Source: Betaproteobacteria bacterium
GTDB lineage: Bacteria > Pseudomonadota > Gammaproteobacteria > Burkholderiales > SG8-41
NCBI GenBank assembly: GCA_900299145.1
Contig: OMIN01000108.1
Location: 1-52,259, forward strand
Length of the DNA: 52,259 nucleotides
Direction: 5' to 3'
In this document: piece after piece, positions 34,598 to 42,188 of the stretch
Layout of the letters: every line of letters begins with the position of its first letter
Numbering within the stretch: the first letter of the stretch is position 1
Program-made: the position numbers and the translations under genes
Notes under the pieces: model-generated
Databases searched by the model: none
What the model was told of the DNA's origin: nothing
Seen by the model: the letters and a program-made list of their open reading frames with translations, nothing else

Positions 34598-35008
34598 TTA
34601 TCTTGCGCGCAGCCGCGCCAGGCTGTAATCCGCGATCGCGTCCAGCACGCCAGCGTCTTCGCCGATCGCTTTCGCCACGCGCAATTTGATGCCGCTGGCG
34701 GCGCGGGCTTCGGCGGCGAGCTTCGGCAAATCGCCGCGCACGTGCAGCCCACCGCCTAAAAACAGCGGCACGATCACTGCACGTTTTACGCCCGCCGCCG
34801 CCAGCGTTTGCGCGGCTTCCAGCAAACCTGGCTGCATGAATTCACCGAACGCCAGCACGGCATTTGGCGTTCCATTGCGACGAACATTTTTCAACAGGCG
34901 GTCGAAGGGCTTACGCCATGCGGCATTGCGAGAACCGTGGGCGAACAAAATCAGCCCGGTGTCGCTAAGCCTGGCATCACCATCATGCAAGTATTTGTTT
35001 TTATTCAT
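34598..35008 (-). CDS. CbiX/SirB-type sirohydrochlorin chelatase
   Basis: A 136-residue short CbiX-type protein with GLILFAHGSRNAAWRKPFDRL at the start and VPLFLGGGLHVRGDLPKL in the second half, which holds the two metal-binding histidines. Single-domain members insert iron or cobalt into sirohydrochlorin. The neighbouring cobA and cysI genes point to siroheme for sulfite reductase. The first codons (MNKNKYL) derive from dispersed motif copy 13, so the true start could also be a later, non-ATG codon, but no better start is seen. Confidence 0.82.
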   Translation of the reverse strand: MNKNKYLHDGDARLSDTGLILFAHGSRNAAWRKPFDRLLKNVRRNGTPNAVLAFGEFMQPGLLEAAQTLAAAGVKRAVIVPLFLGGGLHVRGDLPKLAAEARAASGIKLRVAKAIGEDAGVLDAIADYSLARLRAR

Positions 35009-35015
35009 TATTTTA
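34988..35015 (+). repeat. Dispersed AT-rich motif, copy 13 (spans a start and a stop codon)
   Basis: CAAGTATTTGTTTTTATT plus CATTATTTTA. It contains the CbiX start codon (35006-35008) and the stop of the Bug gene (35013-35015). Confidence 0.85.
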
Positions 35016-35960
35016 ATAATCCGTGCGCGGCACTTGTGCCACCCTCACCATTTCCGCGTAACGCTCGGCTTCAGCCTTGATGAACTGGCGAAAATCGGCC
35101 CCGCCGCGCCCCTCGGGTTCATAGCCGCCGCTCACGAGTGTTTCGCGCACACGCGGCAACTGCAAAGCTCTGGCCGCCGCCTGCTGCAGGCGCGCGACGA
35201 TGGCGGCGGGCGTTTTGGCCGGCGCGAACCAGCCGTGCCACGAACCGGCAAGCTCCAGATTGGCGACGCCGGCTTCACGCATCGTCGGCAGTTGCGGCAG
35301 CCCTGCGAAGCGCGCGGCGCCCGTAAACGCCAGCGCTTTGACGCGCCCGCCCTTGACCAGCGGCAAGGCCACCGTTGCGGGAATGAACGTCGCCTGCACT
35401 TCGCCCGCCATCAACGCGCTTAACGCGGGCGCGACACCTTTGTACGGCACGTGCAACAATTTGACGCCCGTACGCACGGCAAAGAGTTCACCCGCCAGAT
35501 GGAGCGTGTTACCCACGCCCGGTGAGCTGTAGTTCACCTTGCCCTCGCGCGCCAGCGCGACGAATTCCTTGACGTTGCTGGCGGCGACATTGTTGTTCAC
35601 CAACAGCAAGTACCCCGTGCCCAACACCACGTTTACCACTGGCTCGAAATTGCGGTTAATGTCGTAAGGCAGTTTTGTGTAGGTCAGCGGGTTGATGACG
35701 AACGAAGCTGTCACATGCAACAGCGTGTAACCGTCGGGGGCGGCTTTCGCCACGAGGTCGGTGCCGATAATGCCGTTGGCGCCGCCGCGATTGTCGAGTA
35801 CGAACTGCTGGCCAAATTGCGCGCCGACTTCATTGGACACCGTGCGCGCGATGACATCGGTGGTGCCGCCAGCGGTGAAAGGCACGACCAGGCGGATGGG
35901 GCGGCTGGGGAACGACTGCGCCCGCGCTATCGGCAGGCTTGCCATCAGCACGAAAAACAT
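35013..35960 (-). CDS. Bug-family (TctC-like) periplasmic solute-binding protein
   Basis: A 315-residue exported protein with signal peptide MFFVLMASLPIARA and the family pattern FPSRPIRLVVPFTAGGTTDVIARTV, RGGANGIIGTDLVAKAAPDGYTLL, YSSPGVGNTLHLAGE and GWFAPAKTPAAIVARL. Bug proteins bind small carboxylates or amides for tripartite tricarboxylate transporters, though many are orphans; no TctA/TctB genes are visible here. The ATG at 35960 is chosen because the upstream in-frame extension reads through a palindromic repeat. Ligand unknown. Confidence 0.9.
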   Translation of the reverse strand: MFFVLMASLPIARAQSFPSRPIRLVVPFTAGGTTDVIARTVSNEVGAQFGQQFVLDNRGGANGIIGTDLVAKAAPDGYTLLHVTASFVINPLTYTKLPYDINRNFEPVVNVVLGTGYLLLVNNNVAASNVKEFVALAREGKVNYSSPGVGNTLHLAGELFAVRTGVKLLHVPYKGVAPALSALMAGEVQATFIPATVALPLVKGGRVKALAFTGAARFAGLPQLPTMREAGVANLELAGSWHGWFAPAKTPAAIVARLQQAAARALQLPRVRETLVSGGYEPEGRGGADFRQFIKAEAERYAEMVRVAQVPRTDY

Positions 35961-35974
35961 GGCACACCGCCACT

Positions 35975-36055
35975 GTCGTTCCCGCCTGCGCGGGAACCTA
36001 TAGCACAGTGCCACTTGAGACACGATTATGGATTCCCGCCTGCGCGGGAATGACA
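35975..36055. repeat. Inverted pair of REP-like palindromes
   Basis: Two copies of TTCCCGCCTGCGCGGGAA at 35979-35996 and 36033-36050. Their flanks (GTCG before the first, TGAC after the second) show they are in inverted orientation. Each can form a 7-8 bp hairpin. This resembles the common proteobacterial REP/REPIN type. Located between the Bug gene and the cupin gene. Confidence 0.8.
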
Positions 36056-36105
36056 GCCTTGGTTAATCAGCATCTACGCAAACTCAAAATCAAACCATCG
36101 CGCAT

Positions 36106-36714
36106 TTACGTCGCATCAAGCGGCGCATTCGCCTCCAGCGTGAACTGCCAGCCCAGGCTTATCAATTTTTCCACCATCTCGGGGCCAAATTTCGCGGCGA
36201 CTTTTTCGGCAGTCTCCGGCACGCGGCCGACGTCGTCGAACTCGCCAACCTTGCCCTGAATAATCACCAGCATATGCGCGTCGGCATCGGAAATATTTTT
36301 GAAGGTACGCGTGACACCCGGCGGCACGGCCATCAGATCAAACGGCTCGATCACGACTTTTTCCTCGCCCTTGTCGCCCCAGATCATTTCCCATTTGCCG
36401 GTGAGCGCCATGAAGGTTTCGTGCGTCTTCCAGTGCACATGCAGGCCAGCGCCGTTACCCGGCGGGCAGGTCACGATGCCAAGGCGAAACACACCCGCAT
36501 CACCGCCCACCACCGGCGGCGTCGGCGACAACTGCCCGCCCAGATGCAGCGGCGACATGATGTTGTAAGTGGTTTTCGCGGTAATCATTTCCAGCACTTC
36601 CGGCGGGATACCCTTGTTCGCGCCGTGCTGCGCCTTGGTAGATTTCAGATCCTTGAAGCGCGCAATGCGGGCTTTCATTTCTTCCTGGGTCGGACGCTTG
36701 GTTTTGGCTGGCAT
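36106..36714 (-). CDS. Cupin-domain protein
   Basis: A 202-residue soluble protein with a cupin barrel: motif 1 GNGAGLHVHWKTHETFMALTGKWEMIWGD (about 90-118) retaining both histidines and the glutamate, and motif 2 PPGVTRTFKNISDADAHMLVIIQG. Metal-dependent dioxygenase or binding protein are both possible; substrate unknown. The lysine-rich start and helical C-terminus (ETAEKVAAKFGPEMVEKLI) are unassigned. It lies on the same strand as the siroheme genes but with a 144-nt gap from cobA, so a shared role is unproven. Confidence 0.75.
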   Translation of the reverse strand: MPAKTKRPTQEEMKARIARFKDLKSTKAQHGANKGIPPEVLEMITAKTTYNIMSPLHLGGQLSPTPPVVGGDAGVFRLGIVTCPPGNGAGLHVHWKTHETFMALTGKWEMIWGDKGEEKVVIEPFDLMAVPPGVTRTFKNISDADAHMLVIIQGKVGEFDDVGRVPETAEKVAAKFGPEMVEKLISLGWQFTLEANAPLDAT

Positions 36715-36740
36715 AATTATTCAATAAAAACAGATGGTTA
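36713..36740 (-). repeat. Dispersed AT-rich motif, copy 14 (touches cupin start)
   Basis: On the minus strand TAACCATCTGTTTTTATT plus GAATAATTAT, ending at the cupin gene start codon. Confidence 0.82.
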
Positions 36741-36858
36741 CGAAGAATGTCCTTTAGACGCCTTCAGTCGATATGGCTCGGGCATCGGAGAGAAAGCGGC
36801 TTTCGACAGGCGCTTGGCCGCGATTCTACCGCCCTCGCGCCGAAGCCCGAGTCGCGCG

Positions 36859-37647
36859 TCAGCGCGCGGATTTGCGCACGAGCGTGGCAAGTGTCGCGGC
36901 AAATGTCGTGGCACGGGTGTCCGTCACGGCGTTGTCTGCCATGTCCGCATACACCTCGCCCACCATCACCAGCGCCGGGCCTGCGCCAACACTTTGCGCG
37001 GCATCGGGCAGCTCACCCACCGTGGTGCGAATCACGCGGCATGGCTCGCCCGACGCGTTTTCAACAATTACCACCGGCCGCTCCGGCGGCACGCCATGGG
37101 CAATCAGCGCATCACTCACGTTTTGCGCCTCGCCTGCCGCCATGTAGAGGACGGCGGTGTCGGCGGCCGCGGCAGCTTTCGCCCAGTCATTGGGCTTGCT
37201 GCCCGCCGCCTCGCGCGGCGTGGCGAATACCACGCTGCGTGCCAAGGCACGGCGCGTCAGCGAGACTTGCAGTTCAGCGCTGGCCGCAAACGCTGCGCTC
37301 ACGCCGGGCACAATTTCCATGGCCACGCCGGCGGCGGACAACGCATCGATTTCCTCCTGCGCGCGGCCGAACAGCATCGGATCGCCGCCCTTCAGGCGCA
37401 CCACCGTTTGATGCTTGTGCGCGGCGTCGATCAACTGTTTGTTGATAAAGCGCTGCGCGGTGGAATGCTTGCCGCTGCGCTTGCCGACGGCAACTTTAAT
37501 CGCACGTTCAGCCAGCGCCAGCGTTTCGGGATGCACCAACGCATCGTGAAACACGATGTCGGCGCTCGCAAGGAGGCGCGCAGCGCGCAGCGTGAGCAGG
37601 TCAGGCGCGCCGGAGCCCGCGCCAACAAGATAAACCGTGCCGCTCAC
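36859..37647 (-). CDS. cobA: Uroporphyrinogen-III C-methyltransferase
   Basis: Methylates uroporphyrinogen III at C2 and C7 with SAM to give precorrin-2 for siroheme. The 262-residue protein shows VYLVGAGSGAPDLLTLRA, the VRLKGGDPMLFGRAQEE motif, VPGVSAAFAASAE and YMAAGE, all family signatures. It is the stand-alone SUMT type without the CysG N-terminal dehydrogenase/chelatase domain; the CbiX protein 2 kb away may supply the chelatase, but no precorrin-2 dehydrogenase is visible. It follows DUF934 and cysI on the same strand. Confidence 0.93.
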   Translation of the reverse strand: MSGTVYLVGAGSGAPDLLTLRAARLLASADIVFHDALVHPETLALAERAIKVAVGKRSGKHSTAQRFINKQLIDAAHKHQTVVRLKGGDPMLFGRAQEEIDALSAAGVAMEIVPGVSAAFAASAELQVSLTRRALARSVVFATPREAAGSKPNDWAKAAAAADTAVLYMAAGEAQNVSDALIAHGVPPERPVVIVENASGEPCRVIRTTVGELPDAAQSVGAGPALVMVGEVYADMADNAVTDTRATTFAATLATLVRKSAR

Positions 37648-37689
37648 GCGCGCAATATTTCGGCCGCTTACCAGGGGATCACCAAGGGC

Positions 37690-38220
37690 TCACCAGGGAT
37701 TAACCGCGAGCTGCGCCAGCGCGCCGCCCACGCGTGTCGTGCCAGGGGTACCAAGGCGCACGCCATCATCAATCGCCGGTTGATACGGCGCGCTGAAATC
37801 GCCAAATGCCGTCAGCGCCACTTGCGGATCCTGATCGTCGCGTAACGCGAAGGCGTCAAAACCACAACGCGTCATGTAGAACAACTGGTCGCGCAGCACA
37901 TCGCCCACCGCGCGCAGTTCGCCCTTCCAGCCCAGCCGCCGCAGCAGCCGTGCGATCGAATAGCCGCGCCCGTCGACAAACTTCGGAAAGCGCACGGCAA
38001 TCAGCGCCAGCCGGTCGAAATCCGCCGTCAGCACACGCGGATCGTCGGTGTTTTCGAGCAGGACACCGTGGCGGCCCGCGCGCTTTACGAGTTGCTCGCG
38101 TTGCGCCGTCCACACCGCCAGCGGCACAATCACGTCGCCGCTCGCGGGGATCGCGAATTCCGCCTTAAGCTGCAGCCAGCTGTCGATTGCGATGCGCTTG
38201 TTTTTTATCAGTGTCGCCAT
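37690..38220 (-). CDS. DUF934 protein of the assimilatory sulfate cluster
   Basis: A 176-residue protein with the DUF934 features VPLAVWTAQRE, IAVRFPKFVDGRGYSIARLLR and ELRAVGDVLRDQLFYMTRCGFDAF. Members sit next to cysI and cysH in proteobacteria and are believed to support sulfite reduction, perhaps in electron transfer, but the biochemical role is not settled. The ATG at 38220 overlaps the end of cysI by 56 nt. The codons for LIKNKRI contain a TTGTTTTTTATCA run that only weakly resembles the dispersed motif. Confidence 0.85.
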   Translation of the reverse strand: MATLIKNKRIAIDSWLQLKAEFAIPASGDVIVPLAVWTAQREQLVKRAGRHGVLLENTDDPRVLTADFDRLALIAVRFPKFVDGRGYSIARLLRRLGWKGELRAVGDVLRDQLFYMTRCGFDAFALRDDQDPQVALTAFGDFSAPYQPAIDDGVRLGTPGTTRVGGALAQLAVNPW

Positions 38221-39865
38221 AAATGTGTCTCTTGAAAGGTTCAATGCCCAGCCGCTGCACCACGTCGATAAAGCGTTCTTCGGGCGAATCGCGGTGGCCT
38301 ATGTAATATTCGATCAGCTTTTGCACCACGTTCGGCACATCGGCGCGCGCGAACGACGGGCCGATGACTTTGCCGAGCGAGGCATTGTTGCCCTGCTGCC
38401 CGCCGATGGAAACCTGATACCACTCCTCGCCATTTTTATCGACGCCGAGGATGCCGATGTGGCCGATGTGATGATGGCCGCAGGAATTCATGCAGCCGGA
38501 AATATTCAGATCCAGCTCGCCGATATCATGAATAAAATCAAGATCCTGAAACCGCTCATCAATGGCCAGCGCCACCGGAATCGACACCGCGTTTGCCAGC
38601 GAACAGAAATCGCCGCCGGGGCACGCAATGATGTTGGTGATGAGGCCGATATTCGGCGTGGCGAATCCGAGAGTCTTCGCCTCGCGCCACAACGCAAACA
38701 GCGCACGCTTTTCCACGTCGGGCAGCACCACGTTCTGCTCGTGCGTCACGCGCAGTTCGCCGAAGCTGTAGCGTTCCGCGAAATCGGCAATGGCGTCCAG
38801 TTGCGCGTCGGTGACATCGCCCGGCGGCACGCCGGCGCGTTTTAGCGACAACGTAACCGCAGCATAGCCCGGCATTTTGTGCGCGTGCACGTTGCGCCCA
38901 TGCCAGCGCGCGAACGCCGTATCAGCGTCCAGAAATGTCTGCAACTCCGCATCGTGCGTCGGCTGCGGGCGGTACGGCGGCGCGGTAAAACGCGCGGCGA
39001 TGCCTTCGACGATTTCGCGGGTTAACGTGCCGGGGCCATCCACCAGACTTTGCCATTCGGCCTCGACCTCGGTACCAAACGCCGCGATGGTGCGCTCTTT
39101 CACCAGAATCTTGATGCGCGCCTTGTATAAATTGTCGCGCCGGCCGTAACGGTTGTAGACGCGGATCACAGCCTCCAAGTACGTGATCAGGTGTTTCCAC
39201 GGCAGAAACTCGCGGATCACCTGGGCGATGATCGGGGTGCGGCCCATGCCGCCGCCGACGTAAACCTTGAAGCCGACCTCACCTTTGGCATCACGCACGG
39301 CTTGTAGGCCGATGTCGTGCAACTGAATCGCGGCGCGATCTTCGGTTGCGCCCGAAACCGCGATCTTGAACTTGCGCGGCAGAAACGCGAACTCGGGATG
39401 AAACGTCGACCACTGCCGCAGTACTTCTGTCCACACCAGCGGGTTGACGATTTCGTCGGGCGCCACACCCGCCAGATGATCGGTGGTGATGTTGCGAATG
39501 CAGTTGCCGCTGGTTTGCACGGCGTGCATTTCCACCTTGGCGAGGTCGGCCAGAATGTCCGGCACCTCGGCGAGCTTGGGCCAGTTGAACTGGATGTTCT
39601 GGCGCGTGCTGAAGTGGCCGTAGCCGCGGTCATACTTGCGTGCGATGTGCGCAAACATGCGTACCTGCGCCGCCGACAACATGCCGTACGGCACCGCCAC
39701 GCGTAGCATGGGCGCGTGCTTTTGCACATACAGGCCATTCTGCAAGCGCAGCGGCCGGAAATCGTCTTCAGCCAATGTCCCGGCAAGGAAACGCCGCGTC
39801 TGATCGCGAAACTGTTCCACCCGTTCGGCGACGATGCGATGATCGATTTCGTCGTAGTGATACAT
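38165..39865 (-). CDS. cysI: Sulfite reductase hemoprotein (nitrite/sulfite reductase family)
   Basis: Reduces sulfite to sulfide on a siroheme/[4Fe-4S] centre. The 566-residue protein has YGHFSTRQNIQFNWPKL, SGNCIRNITTDH, the GGGMGRTPIIAQ loop, and cluster ligands CPGGDFC and NISGCMNSCGHHH (CX5C...CX3C). The MYHYDEIDHRI start at 39865 matches family starts; the longer frame to 39922 reads through the hairpin and motif in the leader. No cysJ, cysH or cysDN is adjacent. Divergent cysB suggests cysteine-linked control. Confidence 0.94.
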   Translation of the reverse strand: MYHYDEIDHRIVAERVEQFRDQTRRFLAGTLAEDDFRPLRLQNGLYVQKHAPMLRVAVPYGMLSAAQVRMFAHIARKYDRGYGHFSTRQNIQFNWPKLAEVPDILADLAKVEMHAVQTSGNCIRNITTDHLAGVAPDEIVNPLVWTEVLRQWSTFHPEFAFLPRKFKIAVSGATEDRAAIQLHDIGLQAVRDAKGEVGFKVYVGGGMGRTPIIAQVIREFLPWKHLITYLEAVIRVYNRYGRRDNLYKARIKILVKERTIAAFGTEVEAEWQSLVDGPGTLTREIVEGIAARFTAPPYRPQPTHDAELQTFLDADTAFARWHGRNVHAHKMPGYAAVTLSLKRAGVPPGDVTDAQLDAIADFAERYSFGELRVTHEQNVVLPDVEKRALFALWREAKTLGFATPNIGLITNIIACPGGDFCSLANAVSIPVALAIDERFQDLDFIHDIGELDLNISGCMNSCGHHHIGHIGILGVDKNGEEWYQVSIGGQQGNNASLGKVIGPSFARADVPNVVQKLIEYYIGHRDSPEERFIDVVQRLGIEPFKRHIYGDTDKKQAHRNRQLAAA

Positions 39866-39869
39866 GCTG

Positions 39870-39897
39870 AAAGCCCTTGTTTTATTTAACTTTATTT
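39870..39897 (+). repeat. Dispersed AT-rich motif, copy 15 (diverged, cysI leader)
   Basis: AAAGCCCTTGTTTTATTT plus AACTTTATTT aligns ungapped, with most mismatches in positions 5-7; lies 4 nt upstream of the cysI start codon. Confidence 0.5.
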
Positions 39898-39919
39898 GCC
39901 CCGATGCGGGGGCTTTTTT
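39898..39919 (+). terminator. Terminator-like hairpin opposite the cysI leader
   Basis: GCCCC and GGGGC pair around GATGCG and are followed by six T's on the plus strand. No plus-strand gene ends here, so it would stop antisense transcription or form a hairpin in the cysI 5' leader. Confidence 0.5.
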
Positions 39920-40047
39920 CACCGCTTTTTAGCGGGGTTGCGATGGTCGCCGAAGTCTTATATTCTGTAAACGACTATTTTTAAACTTGCTAATGAATTT
40001 TTAGTATATTACGTGGCGTTTTCGCGACAGAATTGACGTATTTTAAA

Positions 40048-40075
40048 TATTTTAATGATTTAAATCAAATAGATA
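40048..40075 (-). repeat. Dispersed AT-rich motif, copy 16
   Basis: On the minus strand TATCTATTTGATTTAAATC plus an A/T tail, between cysI and cysB. The whole surroundings are AT-rich, so this match is less striking than those inside GC-rich genes. Confidence 0.6.
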
Positions 40076-40188
40076 TATTGACTAAGTCATGTACCACTTG
40101 AATAAATCCTGTGAATCACGTGGTTCACGTAAACCGCAGGCAGTTGTGTTAGCGTTTACTTACTCGGCCGCCGGCCGGATGGCCTAGC

Positions 40189-41142
40189 GTGAACCTCCAG
40201 CAACTGCGCGCGGTACGTGAGACCTCGCATCAGCACTTCAACCTGACGCTGGTGGCGCAGGCGCTGCACACCACGCAGCCCGCCATCAGCCGCCAAATTC
40301 GCGAACTGGAGCAGGAGCTGGGTGTGGAGCTTTTCACCCGCCACGGCAAGCGGCTCACCGGCCACACCGACGCTGGCCGCGAAATTGTCCCCATTGTTGA
40401 ACGCCTGTTGCAGGAACAGGCCAATCTGCGCACCGCCGCCGCCGATTTTCGAAGCCGCGACGCCGGCGAACTGGTGGTCGCCACCACCCACACGCAGGCG
40501 CGCTATGCGCTACCGCGCGTGGTGGCGCGCTTTCGCCGCAAATTCCCGCATGTCAAACTCGCGTTCCATCAAAGCGAGCCACAACGCATCGTCGACGCCG
40601 TGAGGAGCGGCGAAGCCGACATCGGCATCGCCACCGAATCTCTCGCGCGTGCCACCGATTTGCTGAGCTTTCCGTGCTACACGTGGAACCATGTCGTCGT
40701 CGCGCCGCCCGATCACCCGCTCGCACGCGCCACGCGCCCGACGCTGGCGGATGTCGCGGCCTACCCCATCGTCACCTACGAAGTCATTTTCACCGGCCGC
40801 CCGCACATCGACGAGGCCTTCGCGCGCGCCGGCATTACGCCCGACATCGTATTAACCGCACTCGACTCCGACGTCATCAAAACCTACGTGCGCGAAGGCC
40901 TTGGCATCGGCATCATCGCCGCCATGGCCTTCGACGCGCGCGCCGACAGCGACCTTGCCGCCATCGACGCCGCACACCTTTTCGCCAGCAACGTAACTCG
41001 GTTGGCGATCCGGCGCGGTGTCGCACTTCGATCTTATGTATATGATTTTATAGAGTTATTTGCACCGACATTGACGCGAACGGTGATCGGGCATGCGTTG
41101 CGGGCAACAGCGGCGCCCGAGGCTAGCGGTTACAGTATCTGA
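40189..41142 (+). CDS. cysB: CysB-type LysR transcriptional regulator
   Basis: A 317-residue LysR regulator of cysteine/sulfur assimilation genes. The N-terminal helix-turn-helix (about 1-60: MNLQQLRAVRETSHQHFNLT, TQPAISRQIRELEQELG) and ligand domain with VVATTHTQARYALPRV and TYEVIFTGRPHIDEAF, which contacts sulfate or O-acetylserine in CysB/Cbl, are intact. It starts at a GTG and is divergent from cysI, the expected target. The C-terminal RSYVYDFIELFAP, a conserved family segment, is encoded by dispersed motif copy 17. Confidence 0.92.
   Translation: MNLQQLRAVRETSHQHFNLTLVAQALHTTQPAISRQIRELEQELGVELFTRHGKRLTGHTDAGREIVPIVERLLQEQANLRTAAADFRSRDAGELVVATTHTQARYALPRVVARFRRKFPHVKLAFHQSEPQRIVDAVRSGEADIGIATESLARATDLLSFPCYTWNHVVVAPPDHPLARATRPTLADVAAYPIVTYEVIFTGRPHIDEAFARAGITPDIVLTALDSDVIKTYVREGLGIGIIAAMAFDARADSDLAAIDAAHLFASNVTRLAIRRGVALRSYVYDFIELFAPTLTRTVIGHALRATAAPEASGYSI
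41035..41062 (+). repeat. Dispersed AT-rich motif, copy 17 (inside cysB)
   Basis: TATGTATATGATTTTATAG plus AGTTATTTGC in sense orientation, coding for YVYDFIELF with unusually AT-rich codons for this gene. Confidence 0.72.
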
Positions 41143-41144
41143 CC

Positions 41145-42110
41145 ATGCACCCCCAAAGAGCGCAATCAACAACGCTGGCCACTTGCCCGAATATCCTTTT
41201 GGTTATTCGACCGATCCTCTTCGCTTTCTTGGCTCTTTGTCTCGCCCGGCCCATTCATGCACAAGAAACATTGCCGCTTGCGCAAGAACTGGTCACTACA
41301 AAAACCGGCTACACCGACAAGAAACGCGATCTAGAAGAACTGCGCGTGCGGGCGTACGTGCCGGTGCTCCTCAAAGCCGTGGGTAAGGGCCCGGCGTGGA
41401 ATCCGCAGCACCCGAACTGGGCAGCCACGGAAAAGCGCATTAACGCGGAGTGGCGAAAGCTTTACGCGGATTATCTGGCACGCATGGCGCGTGACGCGGG
41501 TTTCGCCTGGATCGATGAGGCGCTGGCGCGGGAATATTCACAGCGTTTTACGGTGGAGGAACTCACCGCGCTGCTCGCGTTTTACCGCTCGCCCGCGGGC
41601 GCCGCGCTGATCGAGCTGGAGAAGCTGTTTCTGGTGTTTTATCCGGCGGAGCTCACGCGCGCGCTGTCACGGGTGATGATCGGCAACGACGCGTTGTCGG
41701 CGGCGGAGCAGGTGGCGTTTCGCGCGCCGGAAAATCGCTTGCGCCGCGAGTTTGCCGTGCTATTCGAAAGCGAAACGATCTTGTTTGAAGAAGCCCTGCG
41801 CATCGGCGGTGCTTTTGTCGGTGAGAACGCTGCGTTTGTGCAACAGGGCGCGGTGGCGACGGCTGCCGCCGAAATCGACGCGCTGCGGCAAAAGCTCCCG
41901 CCGGCATTGCTTGCTGAGGTGCAGGCGTTTCTGAAAACGGACGCCGGGTTGAAGGAGCGCGAATTTCTCGCGCTGGCGTTGCGCATTGCCGCACCCGCCG
42001 GCGAAGACACTGCACGCGCAAAGCAGGAGGAGGCTGCGTTCTACAAGGGCTTGGCGGAATTGTCAGCGCAGTGGCGCGCGGCAGCGGCTGGCGAAAAAGC
42101 ACCTGAATAA
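41145..42110 (+). CDS. DUF2059 exported protein
   Basis: A 321-residue protein with an N-terminal signal segment (ILFAFLALCLARPIHA, cleaved near residue 39) and a DUF2059 core containing FTVEELTALLAFYRSPAGAALIE, the hallmark of that family. The C-terminal half is helical and alanine/glutamate rich. Function is unknown; periplasmic location is inferred. It follows the cysB stop by 2 nt, hinting at co-transcription. Its stop codon sits in dispersed motif copy 18. Confidence 0.82.
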   Translation: MHPQRAQSTTLATCPNILLVIRPILFAFLALCLARPIHAQETLPLAQELVTTKTGYTDKKRDLEELRVRAYVPVLLKAVGKGPAWNPQHPNWAATEKRINAEWRKLYADYLARMARDAGFAWIDEALAREYSQRFTVEELTALLAFYRSPAGAALIELEKLFLVFYPAELTRALSRVMIGNDALSAAEQVAFRAPENRLRREFAVLFESETILFEEALRIGGAFVGENAAFVQQGAVATAAAEIDALRQKLPPALLAEVQAFLKTDAGLKEREFLALALRIAAPAGEDTARAKQEEAAFYKGLAELSAQWRAAAAGEKAPE

Positions 42111-42134
42111 AATATCAATAAAAACAAATAGTTA
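42107..42134 (-). repeat. Dispersed AT-rich motif, copy 18 (covers DUF2059 stop codon)
   Basis: On the minus strand TAACTATTTGTTTTTATT exact core plus GATATTTTAT; the TAA stop of the DUF2059 gene lies in its tail. Confidence 0.87.
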
Positions 42135-42188
42135 CGAACACCACCCTAAGGCAGTTGATCTGATTCGCCTCTTACGTCGTTTCCGCTG

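Larger units (their letters stand above)
39866..40188. promoter_or_regulatory. Divergent cysI-cysB intergenic region
   Basis: 323 nt of strongly AT-rich sequence in its centre (about 39955-40090). It holds dispersed motif copies 15 and 16 and a hairpin with T-run at 39898-39919. Promoters for both genes must lie here; CysB binding is expected from gene orientation, but no clear binding site can be assigned. Confidence 0.6.

Noticed and set aside
36274-37845. A 523-codon open frame on the plus strand over cupin and cobA
   Set aside because: It is antisense to two clearly recognised genes, has arginine/histidine-rich sequence with no domain, and is the usual product of high-GC codon bias.
38193-38212. 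TTGTTTTTTATCA run in the DUF934 start as a motif copy
   Set aside because: Only about half of the core positions match; could be a decayed copy but not supportable.
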